A stretch of 64,000 bases of DNA from Anaerolineales bacterium (GCA_014379595.1 JACMLM010000034.1:1-64000), one strand, 5' to 3'; counted from the stretch's first letter, positions 27,455 to 35,613 are shown. The notes: generated by a model from the letters alone, not told the origin. Translations and numbers: made by a program.

Positions 27455-28258
27455 ATGAATATCAATTTTGGTTTAACAGCAGATGATTATGCCAAGCACC
27501 GTGCAGGATTCCCAGATGAATTCTTTGAACGTGTATTTAATCTAGGCATTATTAAAACAAATGACTTGCTCGTTGACTTGGGCACTGGCACAGGTACCCT
27601 CGCGTGTGGATTTGCCCAGCGCGGTTGCAACGTCATTGGGCTGGATATTTCGGCCCAAATGTTGGAACAGGCGAAAGATCTAAGTGAACAAGCGGATTTG
27701 AATATTGACTTCCGTTTTGCGAAAGCTGAAGCAACAGGCTTGCCCGATGATTCGTTTGACGTTGTCAGTGCGGGACAATGCTGGCATTGGTTCGACCGTC
27801 CAACCGCAGTAGCAGAAGTAAAGCGCATTCTCAAGCCTAACGGATGTGTTGTCATTGCTCATTTCGACTGGCTTCCGTTGAAAGATAATGTTGTGGATGC
27901 AACGGAAAAACTGATTCAAAAATATAATCCAAGCTGGTATGAAACATCTGCCAATGGATTTGGTTTGTATCCGCAATGGCTGCGTGATCTTGGTGAGGCG
28001 GGCTTTACTGATATTCAAACCTTTTCATTCGATGTGGATGTGCCTTATAGTCATGATGCGTGGCGTGGACGCATCCGTGCGAGTGCTGGGGTAGGGGCGA
28101 GCCTGTCAGATGAGGATGTAAGTAGAATCGACTTGGAGTTAAAGTCCATGCTTGAAGCGCTGGAGCAGGATGATGCTAAGAAGGAGTCGGGTTCATATCC
28201 AGTTTTAAAAATTCCACATCGAGTCTTTGTCGCACATGCATGTAAACCAGATTTATAA
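27455..28258 (+). CDS. Class I SAM-dependent methyltransferase (UbiE-like)
   Basis: 267 residues. SAM motif I is LLVDLGTGTGTLACGFAQRGCNVIGLDIS near residues 37-65; motif III/IV is in GLPDDSFDVVSAGQCWHWFDRPTAVAEVKRILKPNG near 90-125. The QCWHWFD sequence is common in small-molecule methyltransferases of the Methyltransf_11 group. No substrate can be assigned. It shares the transcript direction and close spacing of the Nudix gene. Confidence 0.87.
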   Translation: MNINFGLTADDYAKHRAGFPDEFFERVFNLGIIKTNDLLVDLGTGTGTLACGFAQRGCNVIGLDISAQMLEQAKDLSEQADLNIDFRFAKAEATGLPDDSFDVVSAGQCWHWFDRPTAVAEVKRILKPNGCVVIAHFDWLPLKDNVVDATEKLIQKYNPSWYETSANGFGLYPQWLRDLGEAGFTDIQTFSFDVDVPYSHDAWRGRIRASAGVGASLSDEDVSRIDLELKSMLEALEQDDAKKESGSYPVLKIPHRVFVAHACKPDL

Positions 28259-28264
28259 AAATGG

Positions 28265-28293
28265 TTGTGCAATTCCATCAACGGGCGTAAAAT
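28265..28293 (+). promoter_or_regulatory. Possible promoter of the corA leader
   Basis: TTGTGC at 28265-28270 and TAAAAT at 28288-28293 have a 17-base spacer. The -10 is good and the -35 weak. Predicted initiation near 28300 would give a message that begins right at the leader reading frame. Confidence 0.45.
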
Positions 28294-28306
28294 ACTTAAC
28301 AAGGAA

Positions 28307-28414
28307 ATGATGAATCACACTGACGAGAACGACCTAGATTCTTCTGATAATAACCCGCCCAGTACGTGTTGTGAGGCGCAGAATAGATTTAATTTAAGTA
28401 CCAACATTACGTAG
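28307..28414 (+). CDS. Leader peptide upstream of corA, acidic then di-proline
   Basis: A 35-codon frame (or 34 codons from the second ATG at 28310) preceded by AAGGA. It encodes MMNHTDENDLDSSDNNPP followed by STCCEAQNRFNLSTNIT and a TAG stop. Six Asp/Glu residues lie in the first fourteen and are followed directly by Pro-Pro. Acidic and proline stretches at the start of mgtL-type leaders destabilise translating ribosomes when magnesium is low and so control magnesium transporter genes in enterobacteria. The next gene is a CorA-family magnesium transporter. The match is by composition and position only; no homologous leader is known to me. Confidence 0.55.
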   Translation: MMNHTDENDLDSSDNNPPSTCCEAQNRFNLSTNIT

Positions 28415-28449
28415 GTGCGCGTGCGCCTCTGCGTGATGTCAATTCACGC
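28373..28449 (+). promoter_or_regulatory. Two hairpins in the corA 5' region
   Basis: GAGGCGCA (28373-28380, inside the leader frame) pairs with TGCGCCTC (28422-28429), and GCGTGA (28431-28436) pairs with TCACGC (28444-28449). The second hairpin ends at the Shine-Dalgarno AAGGAGG at 28450-28456. A ribosome on the leader frame would open the first hairpin, so leader translation could affect corA expression. No poly-T tail follows, so this is not a simple terminator. Confidence 0.55.
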
Positions 28450-28461
28450 AAGGAGGTAGCC

Positions 28462-29391
28462 ATGCTGAGCATTTACAAAACCACTGAGCAGGGGCTCGAC
28501 AAAATTGAAGTGATCGCAAACGGTGCCTGGGTTAATGTAGTAGACCCAAAGCCCGATGAGATCGAAAAATTGGTCAACTGGGGGATGGATATGGACTATA
28601 TCCACTATTCTCTCGACCAGGACGAAATGCCGCGTATGGAGCGTGATGATGATTACACTTTCATCCTGCTTCGTATTCCGCTTCACCAACCTGATAGCGA
28701 CGTGCCTTATATGACTGCGCCATTGGGTATTATGATTTTGGGAAACAAGATCATCACTGTTTGTCGTTATGACAGCGATATTTTCAGAGTGCTTGCAAAT
28801 GGAAAATATCGTTTAATGAAAACGGGTAAGCGTTATCGTCTTGCGCTTTATATCTTCCTTGAAACTTCAGCCCGCTACTTGAACTTGCTGCGTGAGATTA
28901 ATCGTGCAACCGAGATAGTGGAAGATAAATTGCAAAAATCCACGCGCAACCGTGAAGTGCTTGAGTTGCTCAAATATCAAAAGTGCCTTACTTATTTTGC
29001 AACTGCATTACGCTCCAACGAAGTGATGATGGAACGTGTGCAACGTACACAGCTCTTTAATTATTATGAAGAAGACCAGGATCTGCTTGAGGATGTGCTT
29101 ACTGAAAATCAGCAAGCCATTCAAATGACGACCATCACCACTGAAATTCTTTCCAGCATGATGGACGCATTCGCTTCGATCATTTCTAATAATCTTAATG
29201 GTGTCATGAAAGCTCTCGCGGCGTTGACGATCATCGTGAGTTTGCCAGGCACAGTGGCAAGCTTTTTCGGAATGAACGTGATGCTGCCTTTGACGGATAC
29301 AAATCCAATCGCGTTTTTGATCGTCTTTGGCATTGCACTCGCATTAACCGCCGTCGCAACATTCATTTTCTACAAACGGGATTGGTTCTAA
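28462..29391 (+). CDS. corA: CorA-family Mg2+/Co2+ transporter
   Basis: 309 residues. A long soluble N-terminal part with helical segments is followed by two C-terminal membrane helices. The first ends in the diagnostic GMN motif (SFFGMNVMLPL, near residue 272) that forms the ion-selectivity loop; the second ends in the basic tail YKRDWF. CorA proteins form pentameric channels for magnesium, cobalt and nickel. A strong Shine-Dalgarno AAGGAGG precedes the ATG. The SMP-30 gene starts two bases after its stop. Confidence 0.93.
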   Translation: MLSIYKTTEQGLDKIEVIANGAWVNVVDPKPDEIEKLVNWGMDMDYIHYSLDQDEMPRMERDDDYTFILLRIPLHQPDSDVPYMTAPLGIMILGNKIITVCRYDSDIFRVLANGKYRLMKTGKRYRLALYIFLETSARYLNLLREINRATEIVEDKLQKSTRNREVLELLKYQKCLTYFATALRSNEVMMERVQRTQLFNYYEEDQDLLEDVLTENQQAIQMTTITTEILSSMMDAFASIISNNLNGVMKALAALTIIVSLPGTVASFFGMNVMLPLTDTNPIAFLIVFGIALALTAVATFIFYKRDWF

Positions 29392-29392
29392 A

Positions 29393-30244
29393 ATGAAAAC
29401 TGAACTTATTTTTGATGCAAAAGCAACTCTGGGCGAAGGCCCAGCTTGGGATGTCAAAACTCAAACCCTTTATTGGGTGAGTATTCTCGACAAACGCGTT
29501 TATGCAGGGAGCCAAATTCTTGCTCAACTGGATGAATTTGTCGGGTGCCTTGCTCCACGCAAAGACGGTCATCTCATCCTGGGCACGCGCTTCAACTTCG
29601 TGGACCTGGATCCTGATTCTGGTCAATTAACAGTTCTGGCATCTTTAGACTCTGAGCTACCTACAAATCGTCTCAACGATGGCAAATGTGACCCCGCTGG
29701 ACGTTTCCTCGCTGGCACAATGGATATGAACGAGACAGACCCAACTGGTACGTTGTATTCATTTGATGGAAAAAATGCAACTCCACTGCTTAATAATGTG
29801 ACCATTTCCAATGGTCTCGCATGGAGCCCTGATCATAAAACTTTTTATTACATTGATACACCCACACGCGAAGTCAGAGCCTTTGATTATGATGTCGCCA
29901 GTGGTCAAATTGCAAATCCGCGTGTTGCGATTCATTCAGGCGACTCCCTCGGCTGGCTAGACGGCATGACTTCTGACTCAGAAGGTAATTTGTGGATCGC
30001 GATGTGGGGTGGGGCACAAGTGACCAAATGGAATCCCAACACAGGTCAATTACTTGAGAAAATTGCTGTACCTGCTTTGCAGCCCTCATGTCCCGTGTTT
30101 GGCGGCAAGGATATGAACGAGTTATATATTACATCTGCTCGCAAAGGGATGAGCGAGGATGACTTAAAAAAATATCCACTCTCGGGCGGGTTGTTTAAGG
30201 TAGTAACAAAAATAGAAGGAATGCCAACGTTTGAGTTTGGATAA
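29393..30244 (+). CDS. SMP-30/gluconolactonase family lactonase
   Basis: 283 residues, six-bladed propeller. Metal-binding family motifs are visible: GEGPAWD at the N-terminus (Glu), NRLNDGKCDPAGRFLAGTMD near residues 93-112 (Asn, Asp), NGLAWSPDHKTFYYIDT near 138-154 (Asn) and DGMTSDSEGNLWIAMWGG near 188-205 (Asp). Such enzymes open sugar lactones. Its ATG lies one base after the corA stop, so expression is likely coupled to corA, though no functional link is known. Confidence 0.9.
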   Translation: MKTELIFDAKATLGEGPAWDVKTQTLYWVSILDKRVYAGSQILAQLDEFVGCLAPRKDGHLILGTRFNFVDLDPDSGQLTVLASLDSELPTNRLNDGKCDPAGRFLAGTMDMNETDPTGTLYSFDGKNATPLLNNVTISNGLAWSPDHKTFYYIDTPTREVRAFDYDVASGQIANPRVAIHSGDSLGWLDGMTSDSEGNLWIAMWGGAQVTKWNPNTGQLLEKIAVPALQPSCPVFGGKDMNELYITSARKGMSEDDLKKYPLSGGLFKVVTKIEGMPTFEFG

Positions 30245-30253
30245 ATAATAGCA

Positions 30254-30314
30254 AAACCCTAAAGGTCTTTCTGATAAACGAGAAGCGAGATCGCAATGAA
30301 GACCTTTAGGGTTT
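30254..30314. terminator. Bidirectional terminator between SMP-30 and YgjP-like genes
   Basis: AAACCCTAAAGGTCTT (30254-30269) and AAGACCTTTAGGGTTT (30299-30314) are perfect inverted copies, separated by a 29-base loop. The 3' side ends in TTTCT. It lies between convergent genes and can serve both. Confidence 0.75.
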
Positions 30315-30326
30315 CTCTAAGATAAA

Positions 30327-30995
30327 TTACAAATTTAATTTCTCTCCATTCTCTCTCAGCCATTTTCTTTGTTTCTTATATTCGGGGTAAATCGATTCTA
30401 CTGCTTTCCAAAACTTGCTGGAATGATCTTTTACGCGTAAATGTACGAGTTCGTGGACGACCACATAATCGATCACATCCAGCGGAGCCATTATCAGCCG
30501 CCATGTGAAGTTCAATGTTCCGTTTGAGCTGCATGATCCCCAGCGCGTTTTTGCAGATATGATCTTTACTTGTTTGGGTGTGAAGTTGTATTGCTTTGCA
30601 AAATGGGCCACTCGTTCAGAGATGACCTTATAAGCGCGTTCTTTATACCAACGTGTAAAAGTGGCTGCACCTCTTTTTTGTGCAGTCTGGCTAAGTGTGA
30701 AGCCACTGCCAAACTTAAGGGAAGGACGTTGCGGCTTGACCAGTTTCAAGTTAAAGGATGAGCCGAGGAATAAAAATGTCTCCCCATCCACATATTGTTT
30801 CGTAAGAGTCTCAACAATAGATTCGAGCTTTTCCCTTGTGTGTGTGATCCAAGTTGATTTTTCCTGCACAAAGGAATTAATTTCAGCCTGTGAAACCCGC
30901 ATCGGCGCGCGGACAGTTAACGCACCGTCACGTTCGATGATGATCGCAATTGTTCTGCGCTTGCTGCGGATGAGTTTGTCAATTTGAATTTGCAT
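30327..30995 (-). CDS. YgjP/SprT-like zinc metallopeptidase (DUF45)
   Basis: About 222 residues from ATG 30995 (MQIQIDKL). Another ATG at 31019 lies inside a decayed repeat and would add eight hydrophobic residues not typical of the family. The zinc site is VVHELVHLRVKDHSSKFW near residues 175-192, matching HExxH plus a downstream His, as in YgjP. Family members are often encoded with restriction or helicase genes; here none is near. Substrate unknown. Confidence 0.87.
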   Translation of the reverse strand: MQIQIDKLIRSKRRTIAIIIERDGALTVRAPMRVSQAEINSFVQEKSTWITHTREKLESIVETLTKQYVDGETFLFLGSSFNLKLVKPQRPSLKFGSGFTLSQTAQKRGAATFTRWYKERAYKVISERVAHFAKQYNFTPKQVKIISAKTRWGSCSSNGTLNFTWRLIMAPLDVIDYVVVHELVHLRVKDHSSKFWKAVESIYPEYKKQRKWLRENGEKLNL

Positions 30996-31004
30996 AGATG
31001 TAAA

Positions 31005-31210
31005 TAATAAAAAGGACATCTTTTGCGGCGACTTTTGGAGTGCAGATGGACAGTTGCGAAGTCCCGTTTAACGAGAAACTCTCGACTGAAGGCACTACAG
31101 ACCTTTAATAAAAAGACCACCTTTTTATCGGTGGTCTTTGGAGTGAGTGCCGAGGGAGAGATTTGCGAAGTCCGTTGCGGGGAACTCTCGACCGAAGGCT
31201 ATACAGACCT
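31005..31210 (-). repeat. Two decayed tandem copies of the tRNA-Met 3' half plus terminator
   Basis: Reading the minus strand, 31148-31200 repeats the anticodon-arm 3' side, variable loop, T arm and acceptor 3' strand of the intact tRNA, and 31041-31095 is a more degraded copy. Both carry a 17-base insertion (GCGAAGTCC... on the plus strand) at the same place in the T loop. Each copy is followed by a form of the tRNA terminator: 31105-31138 intact, 31005-31038 decayed. Unit length is close to 105 bases. Neither copy retains a full tRNA 5' half. Confidence 0.75.
31105..31138 (-). terminator. Terminator copy after the first decayed tRNA unit
   Basis: AAGACCACC (31113-31121) and GGTGGTCTT (31130-31138) pair, with a T-rich tail on the minus strand. 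It is nearly identical in stem to the tRNA terminator at 31212-31245. Confidence 0.8.
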
Positions 31211-31211
31211 C

Positions 31212-31245
31212 TAATAAAAAGACCACCTCTTTTAGTGGTGGTCTT
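31212..31245 (-). terminator. tRNA-Met terminator
   Basis: On the minus strand AAGACCACC, a nine-base loop and GGTGGTCTT are followed by TTTATTAG. It begins five bases after the tRNA 3' end. Confidence 0.88.
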
Positions 31246-31250
31246 AACAG

Positions 31251-31322
31251 TGCCGAGGGAGAGATTTGAACTCTCGACCGAAGGCTTATGAGTCCTTTGC
31301 TCTGCCACTGAGCTACCTCGGC
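31251..31322 (-). tRNA. trnM(cat): tRNA-Met (anticodon CAT)
   Basis: A full 72-base cloverleaf reads on the minus strand. The acceptor stem is GCCGAGG/CCTCGGC with discriminator A; the D stem is GCTC/GAGC; the anticodon arm is AAGGA-CTCATAA-GCCTT with CAT in the loop and one A-G mismatch at the loop end; the T arm is GAGAG-TTCAAAT-CTCTC. CCA is not encoded. Elongator Met is favoured, but a lysidine-modified Ile tRNA with the same CAT anticodon cannot be excluded from sequence alone; initiator features (three G-C pairs in the anticodon stem) are absent. Confidence 0.95.
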
Positions 31323-31343
31323 ATTACCAAAATGGCGCGACAA

Positions 31344-31372
31344 ATATTACTATGGGAAATGGCATTTGTCAA
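31344..31372 (-). promoter_or_regulatory. Consensus promoter of the tRNA gene
   Basis: On the minus strand TTGACA (31367-31372) and TAATAT (31344-31349) are spaced by 17 bases. Initiation is expected near 31337, about 15 bases before the mature tRNA. Confidence 0.87.
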
Positions 31373-31467
31373 CGTGAGCTAAATTCATTCATGTTAAAAC
31401 CAGTTCAAGGATAAAATTAAGGGATCGGCTGGCGAACACCCTGTATAATCTTTGAAAAGAGTTATTG

Positions 31468-32376
31468 ATGAAAATACTGGTGCTTGAAAATGATCCGCAA
31501 GAATTTGCATTGATCCAGCAAGCCCTGAACAGCGAGAGGAATACGTTAACGCTTCTCATGTTTAGTGAGCATACCTGGCAATATATTAAGTCTGGTCAAT
31601 CTCGTTTTCTGATTGCAAACTGGGATACGAGTGATCTGCGTTCTACTCAATTTATTTCACGTGTGCAGGCCGCCAAGCTTACAGAACCTCTTTACATTCT
31701 ATTAACGACAGCAAAAAATTCGGATGATGAAGATGTTCCAGCTGGGGCAGATGACATCATTCAAAGGCCGTTTAAAGCGCCTGAATTAAAAAATAAGGTG
31801 GCGATAGGGGAGCGGATCATTTCTCTTTCCAGCAGCCTTGCCACGGCGCGGAAGCAGTTGGAAATCCAGGCCATGTTTGACAGCCTGACAGGGTTTATGA
31901 ATCGGGCAGCTTTTTTTAAACAGGCGGCAGGGGAGTTAGATCGCGCCCGCCGCGCATCCATGCCTGTGAGTTTGATCGTGCTGAATATTGAGAATTTCAA
32001 GTGGTTCAACGAAACATTAGGTACAAAAACTGCGAACGAAATTTTACGAGTTTTATCACAATCTATTCGTGAGAAGAGCCGCCCTTATGATTGCATTGGT
32101 CGTTGGTCAGAAGATAAGTTCGTGTTTATGCTTTCAGGTGTGCTTGGCGCGGATGCGGAAAAAGCAGCAGACAGGATCATTGCCGGAGTACGCGGCACCA
32201 GGATCGAGCTTAAGAATGAAGAAGCGCCGCTTAATATAAAGATCAGTGCGGGTATCGCATCCGTATCGCGTATCGGTACATCCACTGAAGTGGAGTTATT
32301 GATGGAGCAGGCATTACAAGCCATGCTGCGTGCGAAAGAAGCGGGGGATAATCAGGTCTTTATGGTGTATGTATAG
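31468..32376 (+). CDS. Degenerate REC domain fused to degenerate GGDEF domain
   Basis: 302 residues from ATG 31468 (a TTG three bases earlier is in frame). Residues 1-120 look like a receiver domain, but the acidic pair is N8-D9 and the usual Lys-Pro is replaced by QRPF, so phosphorylation is doubtful. Residues 130-300 start with MFDSLTGFMNRAAFFKQ, a good GGDEF opening, yet the active-site loop reads RWSEDKFVFML instead of GGDEF, so it should not make cyclic di-GMP. It has the same overall plan as the protein at 438-1343. A TATAAT at 31444-31449 may be its -10. Confidence 0.83.
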   Translation: MKILVLENDPQEFALIQQALNSERNTLTLLMFSEHTWQYIKSGQSRFLIANWDTSDLRSTQFISRVQAAKLTEPLYILLTTAKNSDDEDVPAGADDIIQRPFKAPELKNKVAIGERIISLSSSLATARKQLEIQAMFDSLTGFMNRAAFFKQAAGELDRARRASMPVSLIVLNIENFKWFNETLGTKTANEILRVLSQSIREKSRPYDCIGRWSEDKFVFMLSGVLGADAEKAADRIIAGVRGTRIELKNEEAPLNIKISAGIASVSRIGTSTEVELLMEQALQAMLRAKEAGDNQVFMVYV

Positions 32377-32378
32377 GC

Positions 32379-32696
32379 TTATAGTAATTGTAAAATAAGC
32401 AAGGCAACCATGCCCACAAGAATGGTGACCAATGTATTCTTTGAAAACCATGCTACCAAAATTGCGATGATGCCTGCCATCAAACGGGTGTTGCCTAATG
32501 ATATATCCAAAGCATCTGCTCGATAAAATAATTCAGGAAAAATAATCGCGGAAAGCACGGCAGGCGGGACGTAATGTAATGCTTTGCTCATCGTCTCCGG
32601 GACCTCGAACCTGCCCTCTCCGAGCAAATAAATGAGGGAGAATCTCATCCCGAACGTGATCAAGCCACCCAGGATCAATACAAGCCAGATGTTCAT
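32379..32696 (-). CDS. azlD: AzlD-family membrane protein (branched-chain amino acid export, small subunit)
   Basis: 105 residues, four membrane helices. The N-terminus LVLILGGLITFGMRFSLIYLLG and the following RALHYVPPAVLSAIIFPEL-type segment (here KALHYVPPAVLSAII) are typical of AzlD. It works with AzlC as an exporter of branched-chain amino acids. Its start overlaps the end of azlC by four bases, the usual arrangement. Confidence 0.92.
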   Translation of the reverse strand: MNIWLVLILGGLITFGMRFSLIYLLGEGRFEVPETMSKALHYVPPAVLSAIIFPELFYRADALDISLGNTRLMAGIIAILVAWFSKNTLVTILVGMVALLILQLL

Positions 32697-33394
32697 AGTG
32701 TCCCCCCTGAGGATTTCTTCCCTTCCAAAATTGTGCCCACTAGAATTCCTGTCAACGCGGCGAGAATGAGGCCGAGTTTAAAAGGCAGATTATAGGCAAG
32801 CAATGCAACAACACCTGCCGAAAGCGCAGCAGCCACCATCGGACGATTCTTTAAGACGGGAACGACCATTGCAATAAAAGTGAGTGGGAGTGCAAAATCC
32901 AAGGGCCACTCTTCGGGGATGGCCGCACCAAGAAAAATGCCAAGTGCGGTGCAGATCTGCCAGTTGAACCATAACGCAAATCCTGCGCCAAATAAAAACC
33001 AGTGACTGAATGGCTGGAGACCGTCTTTCTCATATTTAATAATGCTCGGTGCATATGCTTCATCGGTGAGAAGATAGGAAAGCAAAGCCTTCCAGCGTAA
33101 TGAAAGATTTTTTAAATAGGGTGCAAGTGATGCGCTATATAACATGTGACGTAAATTTACAACCGCAATGGTTAATACGATCACAAACCCTGGCGCATTC
33201 TCGCTAACAAGTTGTGTAGTGACGAATTGTGCAGAGCCTGCAAACACGATGGACGACATTAGTTGTGCTGCGCTGGTCGATAAACCTGCATCAAGTGCAA
33301 GTGCGCCATAAATCATTCCAAAGGGAAATACACCGATCAAAAGAGGTATTTCTGCGCGTACACCTTCCAAAAACATTTTTCTTGCTTCGCTCAT
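32693..33394 (-). CDS. azlC: AzlC-family branched-chain amino acid exporter, large subunit
   Basis: 233 residues with about six to eight membrane helices. FLEGVRAEIPLLIGVFPFGMIYGALALDAGLS at residues 8-39 and MSSIVFAGSAQFVTTQL near 45-61 are the AzlC signature, followed by NLRHMLYSASLAPYL and LLTDEAYAPSI. Forms the export unit with the overlapping azlD. No regulator of the Lrp family is adjacent. Confidence 0.93.
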   Translation of the reverse strand: MSEARKMFLEGVRAEIPLLIGVFPFGMIYGALALDAGLSTSAAQLMSSIVFAGSAQFVTTQLVSENAPGFVIVLTIAVVNLRHMLYSASLAPYLKNLSLRWKALLSYLLTDEAYAPSIIKYEKDGLQPFSHWFLFGAGFALWFNWQICTALGIFLGAAIPEEWPLDFALPLTFIAMVVPVLKNRPMVAAALSAGVVALLAYNLPFKLGLILAALTGILVGTILEGKKSSGGTL

Positions 33395-33427
33395 TTAAAT
33401 TCTCCAAACTCTAGTTCATCCCGCAGT

Positions 33428-34786
33428 TCAACTGCGGGATATCTCCATGATATTTTTTGCAGCGCGTTGTCCGCTTTCTACTGCGCCTTCCATAAAACCC
33501 TGATAAACCGTTGCATGTTCGCCTGCAAAGTATAAACGACCAGCAGGCGTAAAAAGTGTTTTCCAGTGGGCTGTTACTTGACCAGGAGCGAGCGCCATAT
33601 AAGAACAACGTGTAAACGGTTCATTGACCCATGCCATGGTGGCTGTGTTTTCTATTAAGTCTAATGAACCAGGAAATATTTTTTCGATCACTTCTACGGC
33701 GAGTTTTATTCTTTCTTCATCAGATAAAGCGGATAGCTTCGCACCGGGTCCGCCGCCTGCATAGGCTGTGATAATTCCGTGCTCGCCTTCAAGATGACTG
33801 GTCGCATCCCATGTGTAGACGATGGGCTGGTCAGTGGACAAACGGCCATTCCAACCTTTGTCATGCCAGAAACGATTGCGATACTCGATCATCACCTTGG
33901 TGACTGCACCATATGATATTTCCTGTACCATTTTTTGATGATCAGCTGGCAGTGGCGGATTGAATTTAATCAGTCGCGCAGTTGTAAGTGGAATGGCAAG
34001 AATTGCAAATGCTGATGTAATTGTATGAAATGAGTCGCCTTGTTGGTAGGTGATCTTTACCTCTTCAGCATGATTATTTATGGATGTGACTACTGTATTC
34101 AAACGTACATCAGGCAAAGCGGATGTAATCGCACGCGGAATCTGGTCATTGCCTCCGATGACGCGATAATTTGGTTCAGCAACGCTCGGGGTGCTGTAAT
34201 ATAAGGCTGCATTGCGAGCCAGGTCAAGCAGTGAAAAATTTTCAGGCTCGCATGTATATTCCGAGCGGATATGTTGGATGAATGATAAACGCGCAAGCGA
34301 ATGTATAGCTTGTGAATCTAACCAGTCACTTGCGGATTGTTTGTCCAGCTCCTTTGCATGCAGCGCAGACTGAGGATTTGCTGGGTCTGTTACTTGCTTT
34401 GCTAACTCTGCAAGTGCAACCCAGATTTTTTCAATTTCATTCCTCAGATCAAATCCCCATACATTTGTATTTTTTAATTGACCAGCTTTTCCTTCATATG
34501 CACCCCAGTCTCCGCTTTGACCCTGCCAACTGCCAACCTGCCCAAGCGATAATTTAAATTCTTTTGCCAAAGCCAACATGCGAATGTGATGTTGATCAAT
34601 GAATTCTCCACCAGCTTCTGCGGTTAATCCATTTGTAAAATTGCGCAAAGTGTGGACACGTCCACCAACGCGATCACGCGCTTCGAGCACAGTTACCTGC
34701 CAACCTGCACGATGCAAATCATATGCTGCGGCTAGCCCAGCCAGGCCCGCGCCGATAATAGTTACTGTTTTATTATTCGTTTTCAT
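33428..34786 (-). CDS. Flavin-containing amine oxidase
   Basis: 452 residues. The FAD-binding dinucleotide fold is VTIIGAGLAGLAAAYDLHRAGWQVTVLEARDRVGGRVHTLR at residues 8-48, with the GG doublet typical of monoamine oxidases. The C-terminal FAD segment is GRLYFAGEHATVYQGFMEGAVESGQRAA near 415-442. No signal peptide or membrane tail is seen, so it is soluble. The motif set fits polyamine or aromatic amine oxidation to aldehyde and hydrogen peroxide; substrate not determined. Confidence 0.9.
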   Translation of the reverse strand: MKTNNKTVTIIGAGLAGLAAAYDLHRAGWQVTVLEARDRVGGRVHTLRNFTNGLTAEAGGEFIDQHHIRMLALAKEFKLSLGQVGSWQGQSGDWGAYEGKAGQLKNTNVWGFDLRNEIEKIWVALAELAKQVTDPANPQSALHAKELDKQSASDWLDSQAIHSLARLSFIQHIRSEYTCEPENFSLLDLARNAALYYSTPSVAEPNYRVIGGNDQIPRAITSALPDVRLNTVVTSINNHAEEVKITYQQGDSFHTITSAFAILAIPLTTARLIKFNPPLPADHQKMVQEISYGAVTKVMIEYRNRFWHDKGWNGRLSTDQPIVYTWDATSHLEGEHGIITAYAGGGPGAKLSALSDEERIKLAVEVIEKIFPGSLDLIENTATMAWVNEPFTRCSYMALAPGQVTAHWKTLFTPAGRLYFAGEHATVYQGFMEGAVESGQRAAKNIMEISRS

Positions 34787-34871
34787 GAGTCGTAATTGTA
34801 ATGCCTCTGTTACGAGCCTAAACAGTTCAGAATCAAATTAGACCCTGCACTTTGACAGAGTCTATTAATGT

Positions 34872-35585
34872 TTATTTCGATCTGTTGACTGGTGTATTCA
34901 GCGGCGGAAGTTTATTTCCTTCGCCCACTTTTTTCACTTCCACCCAAATAGATTGTGACAGTTCATAGCCGATGATGTGATCGTGCGGTTTCATTTGCAA
35001 TCGCAATGGACCTTGGAACGGCGCACAGCTAAATAAATGAAATGGAGTTCCAGGTACGAGTCCAAGTTCGGCGATATATCGCAGCTTATCTGAATCATGG
35101 GTACGGACTCGGCTGACCACACAATCTGACTCGGAAGGAACTTCCACGAGCGGCTTATCTATGACCACAGGCATTACACCTTCTTTCGAAGGAATCGGTT
35201 CGCCATGCGGACAGCGCGTTGGTTTTCCTGCTAAATCGAATACTCGATCTTCCAGCTCATCATTAATTCCCCTTTCAAATACATCCGATAATTCATGTGC
35301 AGAAGCCCAGTCATATCCCATTACTTTAACAAGGAAAACTTCTGTTAAGCGGTGACGGCGTAAGGAGGGCATGGCGATCTTTTCGCCTTCGGGGGTGAGC
35401 CGAACACCACGATACGGTTCGTGTTTGAGATAACCATGTTTGCCCAAACGTTTCACCATTGTAGATATGGCCTGAGCGGATGATTCGACATGTGAACTTA
35501 AAAGAGAAAGCGAAACCTGATCATTATCTTGTTGTAAGCGATAGATTTCGGCGGCATAACGTTGCATAGCAGGGCTGACTGTCAT
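34872..35585 (-). CDS. DtxR/MntR-family metal-dependent repressor
   Basis: About 237 residues from ATG 35585 (MTVSPAMQRYAAEIYRL), which matches the family's usual beginning; a further upstream ATG at 35642 would add 19 residues unlike the family. The winged helix covers residues 1-70 (SLSLLSSHVESSAQAISTMVKRLGKHGYL as recognition region), then the metal-binding dimerisation domain with HRLTEVFLVKVMGYDW and FERGINDELEDRV, then CPHGEPIPSKEG, and an SH3-like FeoA domain at the C-terminus. It is divergent from an iron-type ABC importer and is its likely repressor (inference). Confidence 0.92.
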   Translation of the reverse strand: MTVSPAMQRYAAEIYRLQQDNDQVSLSLLSSHVESSAQAISTMVKRLGKHGYLKHEPYRGVRLTPEGEKIAMPSLRRHRLTEVFLVKVMGYDWASAHELSDVFERGINDELEDRVFDLAGKPTRCPHGEPIPSKEGVMPVVIDKPLVEVPSESDCVVSRVRTHDSDKLRYIAELGLVPGTPFHLFSCAPFQGPLRLQMKPHDHIIGYELSQSIWVEVKKVGEGNKLPPLNTPVNRSK

Positions 35586-35613
35586 AAAACTCGTATTAAC
35601 TCCAGAAATTATC

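Noticed and set aside
28262-28461. M-box or other known magnesium/metal riboswitch before corA
   Set aside because: None of the conserved blocks of the M-box or the manganese yybP-ykoY element could be found; the leader frame explains the region better.
30917-31343. Short minus-strand frames across the tRNA and its decayed copies
   Set aside because: They translate tRNA and terminator repeats (similar peptides such as LRSRVPRNGL and LRSRVQISPSA arise from repeat copies), not proteins.
31465-31467. TTG as the start of the degenerate REC-GGDEF gene
   Set aside because: ATG directly follows at 31468 and gives the usual receiver-domain beginning MKILVLEND.
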